54,911 nucleotides of DNA from positions 1 to 54,911 of the forward strand of contig JABLYK010000009.1 in assembly GCA_018265835.1 (NCBI GenBank). Direction: 5' to 3'. The DNA is from Oscillospiraceae bacterium (GTDB taxonomy: Bacteria; Bacillota; Clostridia; Oscillospirales; Oscillospiraceae). Of the stretch, positions 14,121 through 21,908 are shown piece after piece (the stretch's first letter is position 1; each line of letters starts with the position of its first letter). The position numbers and the translations under genes were made by a program. The notes below the pieces were generated by a model that was not told where the DNA came from, did not search any database, and saw only the letters and a program-made list of their open reading frames with translations.

Positions 14121-14185
14121 CACCTCATCCGTCACGGCTACGCCGTGCCACCTTCCCCTCAAGGGGAAGGCTTTGGGTGCGTATG
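14121..14185 (+). repeat. Dispersed palindromic repeat (CACCTCATCCGTCACGGC unit)
   Basis: The unit CACCTCATCCGTCACGGC, then GCCGTGCCACCTTCCCC, then GGGGAAGGCTTTGGG recurs almost unchanged at 26692-26755, reversed at 5482-5522, and in shortened forms near 41499 and 42131. It consists of two adjacent hairpins. The rest of 14186-14360 holds no gene that I can see. Confidence 0.85.
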
Positions 14186-14368
14186 ATGCACCGCAGCGCG
14201 CCTGTTCTTCCTTACCCGGCCGCAAGTCAAGCCTGCGTCCGGGTGATGCGATGGTGCGGTTGGAAACGTTACCTTCGTAGGGGCCGATGCACTCCCAGAG
14301 CACCTTGTCGCCGCCGTTGGCGGCTCGGGCGCCCACATCGGCCCGACAAAAACACCCGGTCTGCCGAG

Positions 14369-14397
14369 TTGACAAACCGGGTGTGGATGCGTATAAT
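14369..14397 (+). promoter_or_regulatory. Consensus promoter of the antisense small RNA
   Basis: Perfect -35 TTGACA (14369-14374) and -10 TATAAT (14392-14397) with a 17-base spacer. An inverted repeat ACACCCGGT/ACCGGGTGT (about 14351-14384) overlaps the -35 and, read on the minus strand, ends in five T, so it can terminate the opposing transcript. Confidence 0.88.
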
Positions 14398-14403
14398 AAA
14401 AAT

Positions 14404-14498
14404 AGAAAAGGGCGCTGCAACAAGCGGTTGACCCGTGAATGTTAGTTTAGCAACGCTAAAGAAACCGTCACCGTGCCGGGTGGCGGTTTCTGCTTTTT
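14404..14498 (+). ncRNA. Small RNA of about 95 nt, antisense to the 27-aa ORF transcript
   Basis: The consensus promoter at 14369-14397 is followed by a 95-base segment ending in a hairpin GAAACCGTCACC/GGTGGCGGTTTC (14461-14490) plus TTTTT. The segment covers the 3' end of the short ORF at 14551-14468 and all of its downstream region, so the two RNAs would be complementary over about 95 bases. This is the geometry of convergent type I toxin-antitoxin loci. Start and end are predictions. Confidence 0.65.
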
Positions 14499-14551
14499 AC
14501 TCTGACCGTCACAGTCCAGCGAAGGACGTGGAAGGTCAATGTAATTGGCAT
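14468..14551 (-). CDS. 27-residue ORF of a type I toxin-antitoxin-like locus
   Basis: The peptide starts MPITLTFHVLRWTVTVRVKS and ends RNRHPAR. GGGGGTGA lies 5 bases before ATG 14551, a strong ribosome binding site. A consensus promoter at 14668-14640 would start its mRNA at about 14633, with a 12-bp GC hairpin (14634-14608) at the very 5' end and a leader of about 80 bases. The stop codon lies inside the terminator hairpin of the opposing small RNA. The architecture matches Fst/TxpA-type systems, but the peptide alternates polar and non-polar residues and lacks the long hydrophobic helix of those toxins, so a toxic function is inference. An overlapping frame ending LALLN is a less likely alternative. 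Confidence 0.6.
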   Translation of the reverse strand: MPITLTFHVLRWTVTVRVKSRNRHPAR

Positions 14552-14607
14552 ATGCCTCACCCCCTCTCAGGGATGTGGCCAACCGCCTGTCCGTATGTAC
14601 AGCGCCC

Positions 14608-14634
14608 TGCCTGCGCGACTGCGTCGCGCAGGCA
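14608..14634 (-). promoter_or_regulatory. 5'-terminal hairpin of the short-ORF transcript
   Basis: TGCCTGCGCGAC pairs perfectly with GTCGCGCAGGCA. It begins at the predicted transcription start, as in toxin mRNAs whose 5' structure delays translation or decay. Confidence 0.6.
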
Positions 14635-14639
14635 TATTT

Positions 14640-14668
14640 ATTTTACAGATTGCGCCGCATTTTGTCAA
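14640..14668 (-). promoter_or_regulatory. Promoter of the 27-aa ORF transcript
   Basis: -35 TTGACA (14668-14663) and -10 TAAAAT (14645-14640) with a 17-base spacer on the minus strand. It faces the promoter at 14369-14397. Confidence 0.85.
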
Positions 14669-14748
14669 TTACCGCCTGCTATGGACGCCTCTAAAATATG
14701 CGCCCCACCGCACCCCTTAGGGAATGTATTCTCGCAGCGCGGTCACGT

Positions 14749-15945
14749 TCAGCAGACGGCGACGCCCTGCACGGCCGCTTTCAGCGCGTCCACGCGGTCG
14801 ATATCCTCCCAGCGGACGCCGAGATCCTCGCGGCCCATGTGGCCGTAGGCGGCGAGCTTGCGGTAGATCGGGCGGCGCAGGTCGAGATCGCGGATGATCG
14901 CCGTCGGGCGCAGGTCGAACACCTGCTGCACCGCCGCGGCCAGCGCCTCGTCGGCGACCGTGCCGGTACCGGCGGTGTCCACCATGACGGACACCGGCTC
15001 CGCCACGCCGATGGCGTAGGCGAGCTGCACGAGGCAGCGGGACGCAAGCCCCGCCGCGACGATGTTCTTCGCCACGTAGCGGGCGGCGTAGGCCGCGCTG
15101 CGGTCCACCTTCGTCGGGTCCTTGCCGGAGAACGCGCCGCCGCCGTGCGGCGCGCTGCCGCCGTAGGTATCGACGATGATCTTTCTGCCGGTCAGGCCGG
15201 AGTCCGCGCACGGGCCGCCCACGACGAAGCGGCCGGTGGGGTTGATGAGATAGCGCGTGTTCTCATCCAGCAGCGCTACGGGGATGACGGGGCGGATGAC
15301 CAGCTCGATCATCTCGCGGCGCAGCTGCTCCATGGGCACCTCCGGCGCGTGCTGCGTGGAGAGCACCACCGTGTGCACGCGCACGGGCTTGTTCTGCTCG
15401 TCGTATTCCACCGTCACCTGCGTCTTGCCGTCGGGACGGAGATAGTCCACGAGCTGCGTCTTGCGCACCTCGGCGAGCCGCTTTGCCATCTTGTGCGCGA
15501 GGGAGACCGGCAGCGGCATCAGCTCCGGCGTCTCGTCGCAGGCGTAGCCGAACATCATGCCCTGGTCGCCCGCGCCGTTGTCGAGCGCGTCCGTGCCGTT
15601 TTCCTTGCTCTCCAGCGACTGATCCACGCCCAGCGCGATGTCGCCGCTCTGCTCGTCAATATTCGTCACGACGGCGCAAGTCTCGCAGTCAAAGCCGTAT
15701 TTCGCGCGGTCATAGCCGATCTCACGCACGACCTGCCGCACCGTTTTCGGGATGTCCACATAGCAGTTGGTCGTGATCTCGCCCATGACGTTCACGATGC
15801 CGGTCGTCACCGTGCACTCGCAGGCGACGCGGCCGTTCGGGTCTTTTTCCAGAATCGCGTCCAGCACCGCGTCGGAGATCTGGTCGCAAATTTTGTCCGG
15901 ATGTCCCTCCGTGACGGATTCCGAAGTAAACAGATGATGTGCCAT
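14749..15945 (-). CDS. metK: S-adenosylmethionine synthetase (398 aa)
   Basis: MetK makes S-adenosylmethionine from methionine and ATP in the cytoplasm. The family hallmarks are all present: LFTSESVTEGHPDKICDQISD at the N-terminus, GAGDQGMMFGYACDE around residues 118-132, GGPCADSGLTGRKIIVDTYG, and the glycine-rich GGGAFSGKDPTKVDRSAAY loop that binds phosphate. Length is typical. ATG 15945 (MAHHLF) is preferred by homology; an ATG three codons upstream lies only 2 bases from GAGG. Expression is under the SAM-I riboswitch immediately upstream. It closes the methyl cycle with the metH block at 8223-12986, which has no such switch. Confidence 0.97.
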   Translation of the reverse strand: MAHHLFTSESVTEGHPDKICDQISDAVLDAILEKDPNGRVACECTVTTGIVNVMGEITTNCYVDIPKTVRQVVREIGYDRAKYGFDCETCAVVTNIDEQSGDIALGVDQSLESKENGTDALDNGAGDQGMMFGYACDETPELMPLPVSLAHKMAKRLAEVRKTQLVDYLRPDGKTQVTVEYDEQNKPVRVHTVVLSTQHAPEVPMEQLRREMIELVIRPVIPVALLDENTRYLINPTGRFVVGGPCADSGLTGRKIIVDTYGGSAPHGGGAFSGKDPTKVDRSAAYAARYVAKNIVAAGLASRCLVQLAYAIGVAEPVSVMVDTAGTGTVADEALAAAVQQVFDLRPTAIIRDLDLRRPIYRKLAAYGHMGREDLGVRWEDIDRVDALKAAVQGVAVC

Positions 15946-16009
15946 AATATTCATATCCTCACTTTCGTTGGTTTTTTTACACAAATGGCAGCGCAGCGTT
16001 CACGCCCGC

Positions 16010-16043
16010 AAAAAATGCGCCCCGCCGGACTGGCGGAGCGCAT
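16010..16043 (-). terminator. Expression-platform terminator of the metK SAM riboswitch
   Basis: ATGCGCTCCGCCAGT pairs with CCGGCGGGGCGCAT, followed by six T on the minus strand, directly after the SAM-I aptamer. When SAM is bound this hairpin would stop transcription before metK. Confidence 0.88.
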
Positions 16044-16054
16044 GGAAAGGCGTG

Positions 16055-16152
16055 GTTCCCTCATCTTTCGATTTACACCGCCGGATTTGGCACCTTGCAA
16101 ATGCAGGTTGCCGGGCTTCACAGGGCCGGTCCCTCCGCCACTCTTGATAAGG
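16055..16152 (-). promoter_or_regulatory. SAM-I (S-box) riboswitch aptamer
   Basis: All S-box core motifs occur in order on the minus strand: CTTATCAAGAG at the 5' end, GGCGGAGGGA, CCCTGTGAAGCCCGGCAACC, AAGGTGCCAAATCC and AAAGATGAGGGAA at the 3' end, whose GATGAG closes P1. It precedes metK and a terminator and should lower metK transcription when SAM is high. Confidence 0.96.
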
Positions 16153-16172
16153 CATGTTCAATTGCAAACGCT

Positions 16173-16200
16173 ATTATACCGTTTTTTCACAGCTTGTCAA
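16173..16200 (-). promoter_or_regulatory. Promoter of metK riboswitch transcript
   Basis: -35 TTGACA (16200-16195) and -10 TATAAT (16178-16173) with a 16-base spacer. The riboswitch begins about 20 bases after the -10. Confidence 0.88.
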
Positions 16201-16228
16201 GCGAAAAACGAAAATTTTCTCAGAAAAG

Positions 16229-18442
16229 TCAGTTTTCTTTCAGCCACTTCAGCAATCTGCGCCACCAGGACGGCTTTTTTTGCGGCACAGGCGGCTTTTG
16301 CGGCGTGGGCGGTTCCGGTTTGCGTACCGTGCGCCCGGCGAAGTAAGCGTGCAGATTTTTCTGGCTGACGAACGCCTCGCCCTCCGGCTGCGCGCGGACA
16401 TAGCTGCCGTCCGGCTGCATGAGCCACGCCTTGCAGTTGTCGCGGCGCATACTGTCAAGAATGGCGAGCACCTCCTCGCGCGTTTCCGGCGTCTTCACCT
16501 CGGTGAACGCCTCGATGCGGCGCATGGTGTTGCGCTCGAGCAGGTCGCCGGAGCCGATGAACACCCGCTGCGCCGTTCCCCGGCCGAACACGAAGATGCG
16601 CTCGTGCTCCAGATACTGCCCGATGATGCTGCGCACGGTGATGTGCTCCGTCCGCCCCGGCACGCCGGGACAGAGACAGCAAATCCCGCGCACATAAAGC
16701 TCCACCGTCACGCCCGCCTCGGACGCGCGCACAAGCCGCCGCATCACATCCGCGTCGTTCATGGAGTTGACCTTGATGGCGAGATATCCTGCGCTGCCGA
16801 GCGCGATCTGCTCGTCGATCCGCGCGAGCAGGCGGGACTTGAACCCCTCCGGCGCGATCCAGAGCGCCTCCGTCTCGCCGGCGGTTTCGCCCGTGGCCAG
16901 CGCGCGGAACGCCTTTGCCGCGTCGCGCCCGACGGCGGGGTCGCTCGTGAGCAGCATCAGGTCGGTGTACTGCTCGGCGGTCGCCTCGTTGTAGTTGCCG
17001 GTGCCCACCTGCGTGTAATACTGCACGCCGCCGGGCACGCGCCGCGTGATGAGACACAGCTTCGTGTGCACCTTGTATTCCGTCAGCCCGTAGAGGATCG
17101 TGCACCCGGCCTCCTCCAGCATCCGGGAATAGTCGATGTTGTTCTGCTCGTCGAAGCGGGCGCGCAGCTCCAGAAGGCACGTCACCTGCTTGCCGCGGTC
17201 GGCGGCATAGGCCAGCGCCGCGGCGATGCGGCTGCTGCCCGCAAGGCGGTAGAGCGTGATCTGAATGCTCGTCACGTCCGGGTCGTCCGCCGCCTCGTAA
17301 AGCAGATCGACGAACGGGTTGATGCTCTGATACGGCAGCGCGATCAGCAGATCGTGCCGCGCAAGATAGCCAAAGTAGTCGCCCTTTTTGAGCGCCACGT
17401 TCTTTGCCGGCTCCGGCGGCGCCTCGCGCAGGGCGGACAGCTCCACCGCTTCCGGCAGCGCCAGCACGAAGGAGAGATCCAGCGGCACGCGGCTGGAAAA
17501 CACGCACTTTTTCGGCAGGTCGAGCTGCGCGCACACAAATTCCAGCATCCGGTCGGACGGCTTTCCCGCGAGCTGTGCGCGCACCGGCTCCAGCCGGCGG
17601 CGGCGGCGCAGCAGCCGCTCCATCACCGCACGAAAATCCGCGTCGCAGTCGTCCATCACGTCTCCGGCGGAGATTTCGGCGTTGCGGGTCACGCGCAGGA
17701 TCGTCGTCTCGGCAACCGTCTGCTTCGGGAACAGCTTTTTGACAAAGTGGCGCACCAGCTCCGCCGTCAGCGCGATCTTCTGCACGCCCTCCACGCGAAT
17801 GACGAAGAACTTCGGCAGCCGCGTCACCGGCACGATGCCCGCGCCGTCCTTTCCGCGAAACAGCGCCAACACGTACTGCTCCTTGTTGCGCAGAAACGGG
17901 AACGGATGCCCGCGCCCGATCACCTGCGGGCTGAGCAGGGGCTGCAGCTCGTCAAAGTATTTTTTCGCCAGCAGCTCGTCCACCGGGTCGATGTGCGCAA
18001 AATCCAAAAGCGCCACGCCCTGCGCGGCCAGCCCCGCCGTCACCTCGCGGTAGAGCGGCTCAAACTCCTTTTTCTGCCGCGCGGTCTCGGCGAGAATGCG
18101 GTCGATCTGCTCGCGCGGGGTCAGTCCGGTCAGCGGCTCGGCGCGCCACGGCCGCAGCAGATCCCGATCCGCCAGTCCGCCGACGCGCACCATATAAAAC
18201 TCGTCCAGATTCGAGCAGTAGATGGACAAAAACCGCAGCCGGTCATACAGCGGCAGGCGTGGGTCCGCCGCCTCCTGCATCACGCGGCGGTTGAACGCCA
18301 GCCAGCTCAGCTCCCGGTTGAGAAACAGCCCCGCGTAGGCCGGGTCCGGCTGCTGCGGCGCAAACAGGCCGCCGCCGTCCTGCTCCGCCATCTGCCGCAG
18401 CGCGTCCGCGCCGGGCAGCGGCGTCTCTGGTTTTCGCGGCAT
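16229..18442 (-). CDS. ppk1: Polyphosphate kinase 1 (737 aa)
   Basis: PPK1 reversibly polymerises the terminal phosphate of ATP into polyphosphate. The protein has the N-terminal signature FLNRELSWLAFNRRVMQEA near residues 42-60, YCSNLDEFYMVRVGGL in the middle domain, QSINPFVDLLYEAADDPDVT, and a PLD-like catalytic half with KVHTKLCLITRR, QVGTGNYNEATA and KVNSMNDADVM. It has a family-typical core plus a 40-residue tail rich in proline, lysine and tryptophan (PPTPQKPPVPQKKPSWWRRL). ATG 18442 follows GGGAGG at 8 bases. It has its own promoter and is divergent from hypB. No exopolyphosphatase gene is next to it. Confidence 0.95.
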   Translation of the reverse strand: MPRKPETPLPGADALRQMAEQDGGGLFAPQQPDPAYAGLFLNRELSWLAFNRRVMQEAADPRLPLYDRLRFLSIYCSNLDEFYMVRVGGLADRDLLRPWRAEPLTGLTPREQIDRILAETARQKKEFEPLYREVTAGLAAQGVALLDFAHIDPVDELLAKKYFDELQPLLSPQVIGRGHPFPFLRNKEQYVLALFRGKDGAGIVPVTRLPKFFVIRVEGVQKIALTAELVRHFVKKLFPKQTVAETTILRVTRNAEISAGDVMDDCDADFRAVMERLLRRRRRLEPVRAQLAGKPSDRMLEFVCAQLDLPKKCVFSSRVPLDLSFVLALPEAVELSALREAPPEPAKNVALKKGDYFGYLARHDLLIALPYQSINPFVDLLYEAADDPDVTSIQITLYRLAGSSRIAAALAYAADRGKQVTCLLELRARFDEQNNIDYSRMLEEAGCTILYGLTEYKVHTKLCLITRRVPGGVQYYTQVGTGNYNEATAEQYTDLMLLTSDPAVGRDAAKAFRALATGETAGETEALWIAPEGFKSRLLARIDEQIALGSAGYLAIKVNSMNDADVMRRLVRASEAGVTVELYVRGICCLCPGVPGRTEHITVRSIIGQYLEHERIFVFGRGTAQRVFIGSGDLLERNTMRRIEAFTEVKTPETREEVLAILDSMRRDNCKAWLMQPDGSYVRAQPEGEAFVSQKNLHAYFAGRTVRKPEPPTPQKPPVPQKKPSWWRRLLKWLKEN

Positions 18443-18476
18443 GTCCACCGCCTCCCATTTCCATCAAATCAGTGTT

Positions 18477-18505
18477 ATTATACCGAAAATCCCCTGCTTT
18501 TACAA
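18477..18505 (-). promoter_or_regulatory. Promoter of ppk1
   Basis: -35 TTGTAA (18505-18500) and -10 TATAAT (18482-18477) with a 17-base spacer. Confidence 0.8.
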
Positions 18506-18531
18506 TCCCCCGCATCCACAAGAAATCGCTG

Positions 18532-18560
18532 TTGCAAAACGACAGTCGTGCTGTTATAAT
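18532..18560 (+). promoter_or_regulatory. Promoter of hypB
   Basis: -35 TTGCAA (18532-18537) and -10 TATAAT (18555-18560) with a 17-base spacer, 38 bases before the start codon. Confidence 0.82.
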
Positions 18561-18598
18561 TTAGACATACACACGGACATTGATACAGGAGGTCAACC

Positions 18599-19267
18599 AT
18601 GGAGAAATACAGAGTACTTGAAATCAAAGAGAGCGTATTTGCCAACAACGACCGCGAGGCGGAAAAGCTCCGCGCGGAGCTGAAGCAGGAAAAGACGTTC
18701 CTGCTCAACCTCATGTCCTCCCCCGGCTCCGGCAAGACGACCACGCTCATGGCCACCATCAACGCCCTGAAGGACGATCTGCGCATTGGCGTCATGGAAG
18801 CGGACATCGACTCCGACGTGGACGCCGCCACGATCTCCACCAGCGGCGCGAAGGTCATCCAGCTCCACACCGGCGGCATGTGCCACCTCGACGCGGGCAT
18901 GACCCGTCAGGGTCTGGAGGGGCTCGGCACCGAGAACATCGACCTCGCCATTCTGGAGAACGTCGGCAACCTCGTCTGCCCGGCGGAGTTCGACACCGGC
19001 GCCGTCAAAAACGCAATGATTCTCTCCGTGCCGGAGGGCGACGACAAGCCCCTGAAGTACCCGCTCATGTTCTCGATCTGCGACGTGCTGCTTGTGAACA
19101 AGATCGACGTTGCGCCGTACTTCAACTTCAGTCTCGAGCGGTGCACAGAATACGTCCGGAAGCTGAATCCGAACATTCAGATCTTCCCGATCTCCGCGCT
19201 CAAGGGCGAGGGCATCGAGCCGTGGGCCGGCTGGCTCCGCGATCAGGTGCGCGCCTGGCAGGCGTAA
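18599..19267 (+). CDS. hypB: Hydrogenase/urease nickel-insertion GTPase HypB (222 aa)
   Basis: HypB is a SIMIBI-class GTPase that helps deliver nickel to [NiFe]-hydrogenase. The P-loop is at residues 40-47 (SSPGSGKT); EADIDSDVDAATI and the metal-site motif GGMCHLDAGM follow, then ENVGNLVCPAEFD and the guanine-specificity motif VNKIDV. There is no histidine-rich N-terminus, so it probably lacks a nickel store. The gene is monocistronic here: strong promoter before, terminator after, and no hypA, hypC-F or hydrogenase structural gene in the window. AGGAGG lies before ATG 18599. Confidence 0.95.
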   Translation: MEKYRVLEIKESVFANNDREAEKLRAELKQEKTFLLNLMSSPGSGKTTTLMATINALKDDLRIGVMEADIDSDVDAATISTSGAKVIQLHTGGMCHLDAGMTRQGLEGLGTENIDLAILENVGNLVCPAEFDTGAVKNAMILSVPEGDDKPLKYPLMFSICDVLLVNKIDVAPYFNFSLERCTEYVRKLNPNIQIFPISALKGEGIEPWAGWLRDQVRAWQA

Positions 19268-19285
19268 CGGCATCGGAATATGCGA

Positions 19286-19320
19286 ACACACCCCCGGCGG
19301 GCATCCGCCGGGGGTGTTTT
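19286..19320 (+). terminator. Terminator of hypB
   Basis: ACACCCCCGGCGG pairs with CCGCCGGGGGTGT and is followed by TTTT. Confidence 0.9.
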
Positions 19321-19339
19321 GCGTGTCGAACGAATGTCC

Positions 19340-19368
19340 TTGACACGCAGACGCGCGGCAAATATAAT
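19340..19368 (+). promoter_or_regulatory. Promoter of LRR/SLH surface protein gene
   Basis: Perfect -35 TTGACA (19340-19345) and -10 TATAAT (19363-19368) with a 17-base spacer. Confidence 0.88.
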
Positions 19369-19402
19369 AGCATTATATTGACAGGAATAGAGGAGGATCC
19401 AC

Positions 19403-20707
19403 ATGAAAAGACGAATGTTACCCCTGCTTCTGGCGCTGTGCATGGTGTTCACACTCCTGCCCGCCTCCGTATTCGCGGCGGAATTGGTCGATTCCGGAAC
19501 TTTTGGAGATGGTTTTGCGTGGACGCTGGATGCCGATGGTCTCTTAACGATCAGTGGAACTGGCTCCATGCCGGATTCTCATCCATGGTCAGATCATCAG
19601 AGTGAAGTGAAATCGTTGTGCCTCGAACCGGGCATCACCCGTCTCCCGACCTATGCGTTTGACTCCTATAAGGCGCTGCAAAGCGTCTCGTTTCCGGATA
19701 CGCTTCAGGGAATTGGGACATGGGCATTTTTCAATACCGGCCTGACGGAAGTCGTCATCCCCGAAAATACGTCTGTCGGTGATGGCGCGTTTGAGAGCTG
19801 CCGCGCGCTGGAAACAGTCGTACTCCCGAGCACTGCGTGGCTTGCTAACGGTGTTTTTACAAATTGCACCGCATTAACGTTCGTTGTGATTCCGGACGGT
19901 TTTACCCGAATCAATGAGTATACCTTTGAAAACTGCAAAAGTCTGGAGGCTGTTTTTCTCCCCAGCAGCATAACCGAAATCAGATATCGTGCATTCAACG
20001 GCTGTGAAAACCTGACCTATATATTTTATACAGGTAATGAAGATCAACTGTCGCAAATTCGAGTCTCTGAGGCAAATGATCCGATTCTCAACGCAGACGT
20101 TTACCTCATCCCCAGCCTGCCCGATCCCATCTACGGGTTTTTCGACATGCCCGCCCGGTCAAACTGGGCATATCCCGGCATTGCCTACTGCCTTGACTGC
20201 GGCCTGATGAACGGCGTTTCCAACACGGAGTTTGATCCGGACGGCACGCTCACGCGCGCGATGGTCGCCACCATTCTCTGGCGGCAGACCGGCGAGCCGA
20301 AGGCAACGCAGGCCTGCACCTTCCCCGACCTTGGTTCGCCCAATGATCCGGCGGTAAACTGGTATCTGGACGCAGTCGCCTGGGCGGCGGAGGCCGGCAT
20401 CGTCAACGGCCGTCCCGACGGCACCTTCGATCCGAACGGCGCGATTACCCGTCAGGAGCTGGCAACCATGCTCTACCGCTATGCGAACGCCATGAAGCTT
20501 GACACGTCGGCCAAGGGCGATCTCTCTGCCTTCCCGGATGAAGATCAGGTACTCGCCTACGCTGTGGACGCCATGACCTGGGCAAACGGCGCCGGTCTTA
20601 TCAACGGCAACGTGATTGACGGCGTGACCTGCCTTGACCCGTGGGGCAACGCCACCCGCGCACAGGTTGCTGCCATCCTCATGCGCTTCTGCGAAAACGT
20701 CGCATAA
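19403..20707 (+). CDS. Secreted leucine-rich-repeat (BspA-like) protein with SLH domains (434 aa)
   Basis: A surface protein. Residues 1-25 are a signal peptide (LLLALCMVFTLLPASVFA). Residues about 30-230 hold BspA-type LRR_5 repeats (for example ITRLPTYAFDSYKALQSVSF and IPDGFTRINEYTFENCKSLE), a fold used for adhesion or protein binding. From about residue 250 three SLH motifs follow (NWAYPGIAYCLDCGLMNGVS, AVAWAAEAGIVNGRPDGTF, AMTWANGAGLINGN), which anchor proteins to pyruvylated cell-wall polymers. The LRR half is less GC-rich than the SLH half, suggesting a mosaic origin. It has its own promoter and terminator. Confidence 0.92.
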   Translation: MKRRMLPLLLALCMVFTLLPASVFAAELVDSGTFGDGFAWTLDADGLLTISGTGSMPDSHPWSDHQSEVKSLCLEPGITRLPTYAFDSYKALQSVSFPDTLQGIGTWAFFNTGLTEVVIPENTSVGDGAFESCRALETVVLPSTAWLANGVFTNCTALTFVVIPDGFTRINEYTFENCKSLEAVFLPSSITEIRYRAFNGCENLTYIFYTGNEDQLSQIRVSEANDPILNADVYLIPSLPDPIYGFFDMPARSNWAYPGIAYCLDCGLMNGVSNTEFDPDGTLTRAMVATILWRQTGEPKATQACTFPDLGSPNDPAVNWYLDAVAWAAEAGIVNGRPDGTFDPNGAITRQELATMLYRYANAMKLDTSAKGDLSAFPDEDQVLAYAVDAMTWANGAGLINGNVIDGVTCLDPWGNATRAQVAAILMRFCENVA

Positions 20708-20723
20708 TAACCGCACACGCCAC

Positions 20724-20757
20724 AACACGCCGTGGAGTTTCCACGGCGTGTTTTTTT
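20724..20757 (+). terminator. Terminator of LRR/SLH gene
   Basis: AACACGCCGTGG pairs with CCACGGCGTGTT and is followed by seven T. The last two T and the next bases form the -35 box of the following gene. Confidence 0.9.
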
Positions 20758-20784
20758 GACATTCCCGGCGATCTGCATTATACT
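20756..20784 (+). promoter_or_regulatory. Promoter of threonine-aldolase-like gene
   Basis: -35 TTGACA (20756-20761), overlapping the upstream terminator T-tract, and -10 TATACT (20779-20784), 17-base spacer. Confidence 0.85.
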
Positions 20785-20817
20785 GTCCCCAGTAAGCAAG
20801 AGAGAAGGTTGACTCCC

Positions 20818-21852
20818 ATGATCTATTTCCGCAACGACTACTCCGAGGGCGCGCATCCGAAGGTGCTGCAGGCGCTCGTTGAAAGCAATCTGGTCTCCAC
20901 CCCCGGCTACGGCTGCGACGAATACTGCGCCTGCGCGCGTGAGCTGCTGCGCGAGCGCTTCGCCTGCCCGAACGCGGACGTGCATTTCCTCGTCGGCGGC
21001 ACGCAGACGAATCTCACCGCCGCCGCGGCGTTCCTCCGCCCCTGGGAGGCGGTCATCGCGGCCGACACCGGCCACATCGCCGTGCACGAAACCGGCGCGA
21101 TCGAGGCCACCGGCCACAAGGTCTATGTCGTCCCCGGCGTGGACGGAAAGCTCACCCCCGACGCCGTCCGCACCGCCGTGCGCGACCACCAGACCGGCAC
21201 GGAGGAGCACATGGTACTGCCCCGCATGGTATACGTGTCCGACTCCACGGAGCTGGGCACAATCTACACGCGCGCGGAGCTGCAGGCGCTGTCCGATACC
21301 TGCCGCGAGCTGGGACTGTATCTGTATCTCGACGGCGCGCGCATGGCCATGGCGCTGACCGCGCAGGGCAACGACCTCGTGCCGGAGGATTTCGCGCAGC
21401 TCTGCGACGCGTTCTACCTCGGCGGGACGAAAAATGCCCTGCTGTTCGGCGAGGCGCTCGTCATCGTAAACAACGCGCTCAAGCCGTACTTCCGAAACGT
21501 CATGAAGCAGCACGGCGGTATGCTGGCGAAGGGCCGTCTGCTCGGCGTACAGTTTGCCGCAATTTTGCAGGACGACCTCTGGCTGCAGACCGCGCGCCAC
21601 GCAAACGAGCTGGCGCAGCGCCTCGCGGCGGCGCTGACCGCCATGGGCGTGCCGCTCTATGCCGCTTCGCCCACGAATCAGGTTTTCCCCATCTTCACCA
21701 ACGCGCAGGTGGAAGCGCTGCGGCAGGATTTCAGCTTTGAATTCATCGCCAGAGTGGACGAGGACCACTCCGCCATCCGGTTCGTCACCTCCTGGGCGAC
21801 GCGCCCGGAGGACGTGGAAACGCTGCTCGAAGCTGTCCGCGCGCTCCTGTAA
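20818..21852 (+). CDS. Low-specificity threonine aldolase / beta-eliminating lyase family enzyme (344 aa)
   Basis: A fold-type I PLP enzyme. The protein opens with IYFRNDYSEGAHPKVLQAL, has the cofactor-stacking region VGGTQTNLTAAAAFLRPWEA, an ADTGHIAVHETGAIEATGHK segment and YLDGARMAMAL, and the PLP lysine is Lys205 in YLGGTKNALLFGE. This pattern is that of L-threonine aldolases, which split threonine into glycine and acetaldehyde; substrate preference (allo-threonine, threonine, phenylserine) cannot be read. It is monocistronic between its own promoter and a terminator. ATG 20818 is the only start at normal distance from GAGAAGG. Confidence 0.9.
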   Translation: MIYFRNDYSEGAHPKVLQALVESNLVSTPGYGCDEYCACARELLRERFACPNADVHFLVGGTQTNLTAAAAFLRPWEAVIAADTGHIAVHETGAIEATGHKVYVVPGVDGKLTPDAVRTAVRDHQTGTEEHMVLPRMVYVSDSTELGTIYTRAELQALSDTCRELGLYLYLDGARMAMALTAQGNDLVPEDFAQLCDAFYLGGTKNALLFGEALVIVNNALKPYFRNVMKQHGGMLAKGRLLGVQFAAILQDDLWLQTARHANELAQRLAAALTAMGVPLYAASPTNQVFPIFTNAQVEALRQDFSFEFIARVDEDHSAIRFVTSWATRPEDVETLLEAVRALL

Positions 21853-21864
21853 CACAGCAAACCC

Positions 21865-21903
21865 AACGCCAGCCCCGGCCAATGGCCGGGGCTGGCGTTT
21901 TTT
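21865..21903 (+). terminator. Terminator between aldolase gene and rsmG
   Basis: AACGCCAGCCCCGGCC pairs with GGCCGGGGCTGGCGTT and is followed by a T-run. It serves the plus-strand gene; the convergent rsmG gene ends 6 bases later. Confidence 0.9.
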
Positions 21904-21908
21904 CAGGA

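Noticed and set aside
14435..14848. A 137-codon plus-strand frame across the short-ORF locus
   Set aside because: It runs through two terminator hairpins and into metK antisense, without a ribosome binding site.
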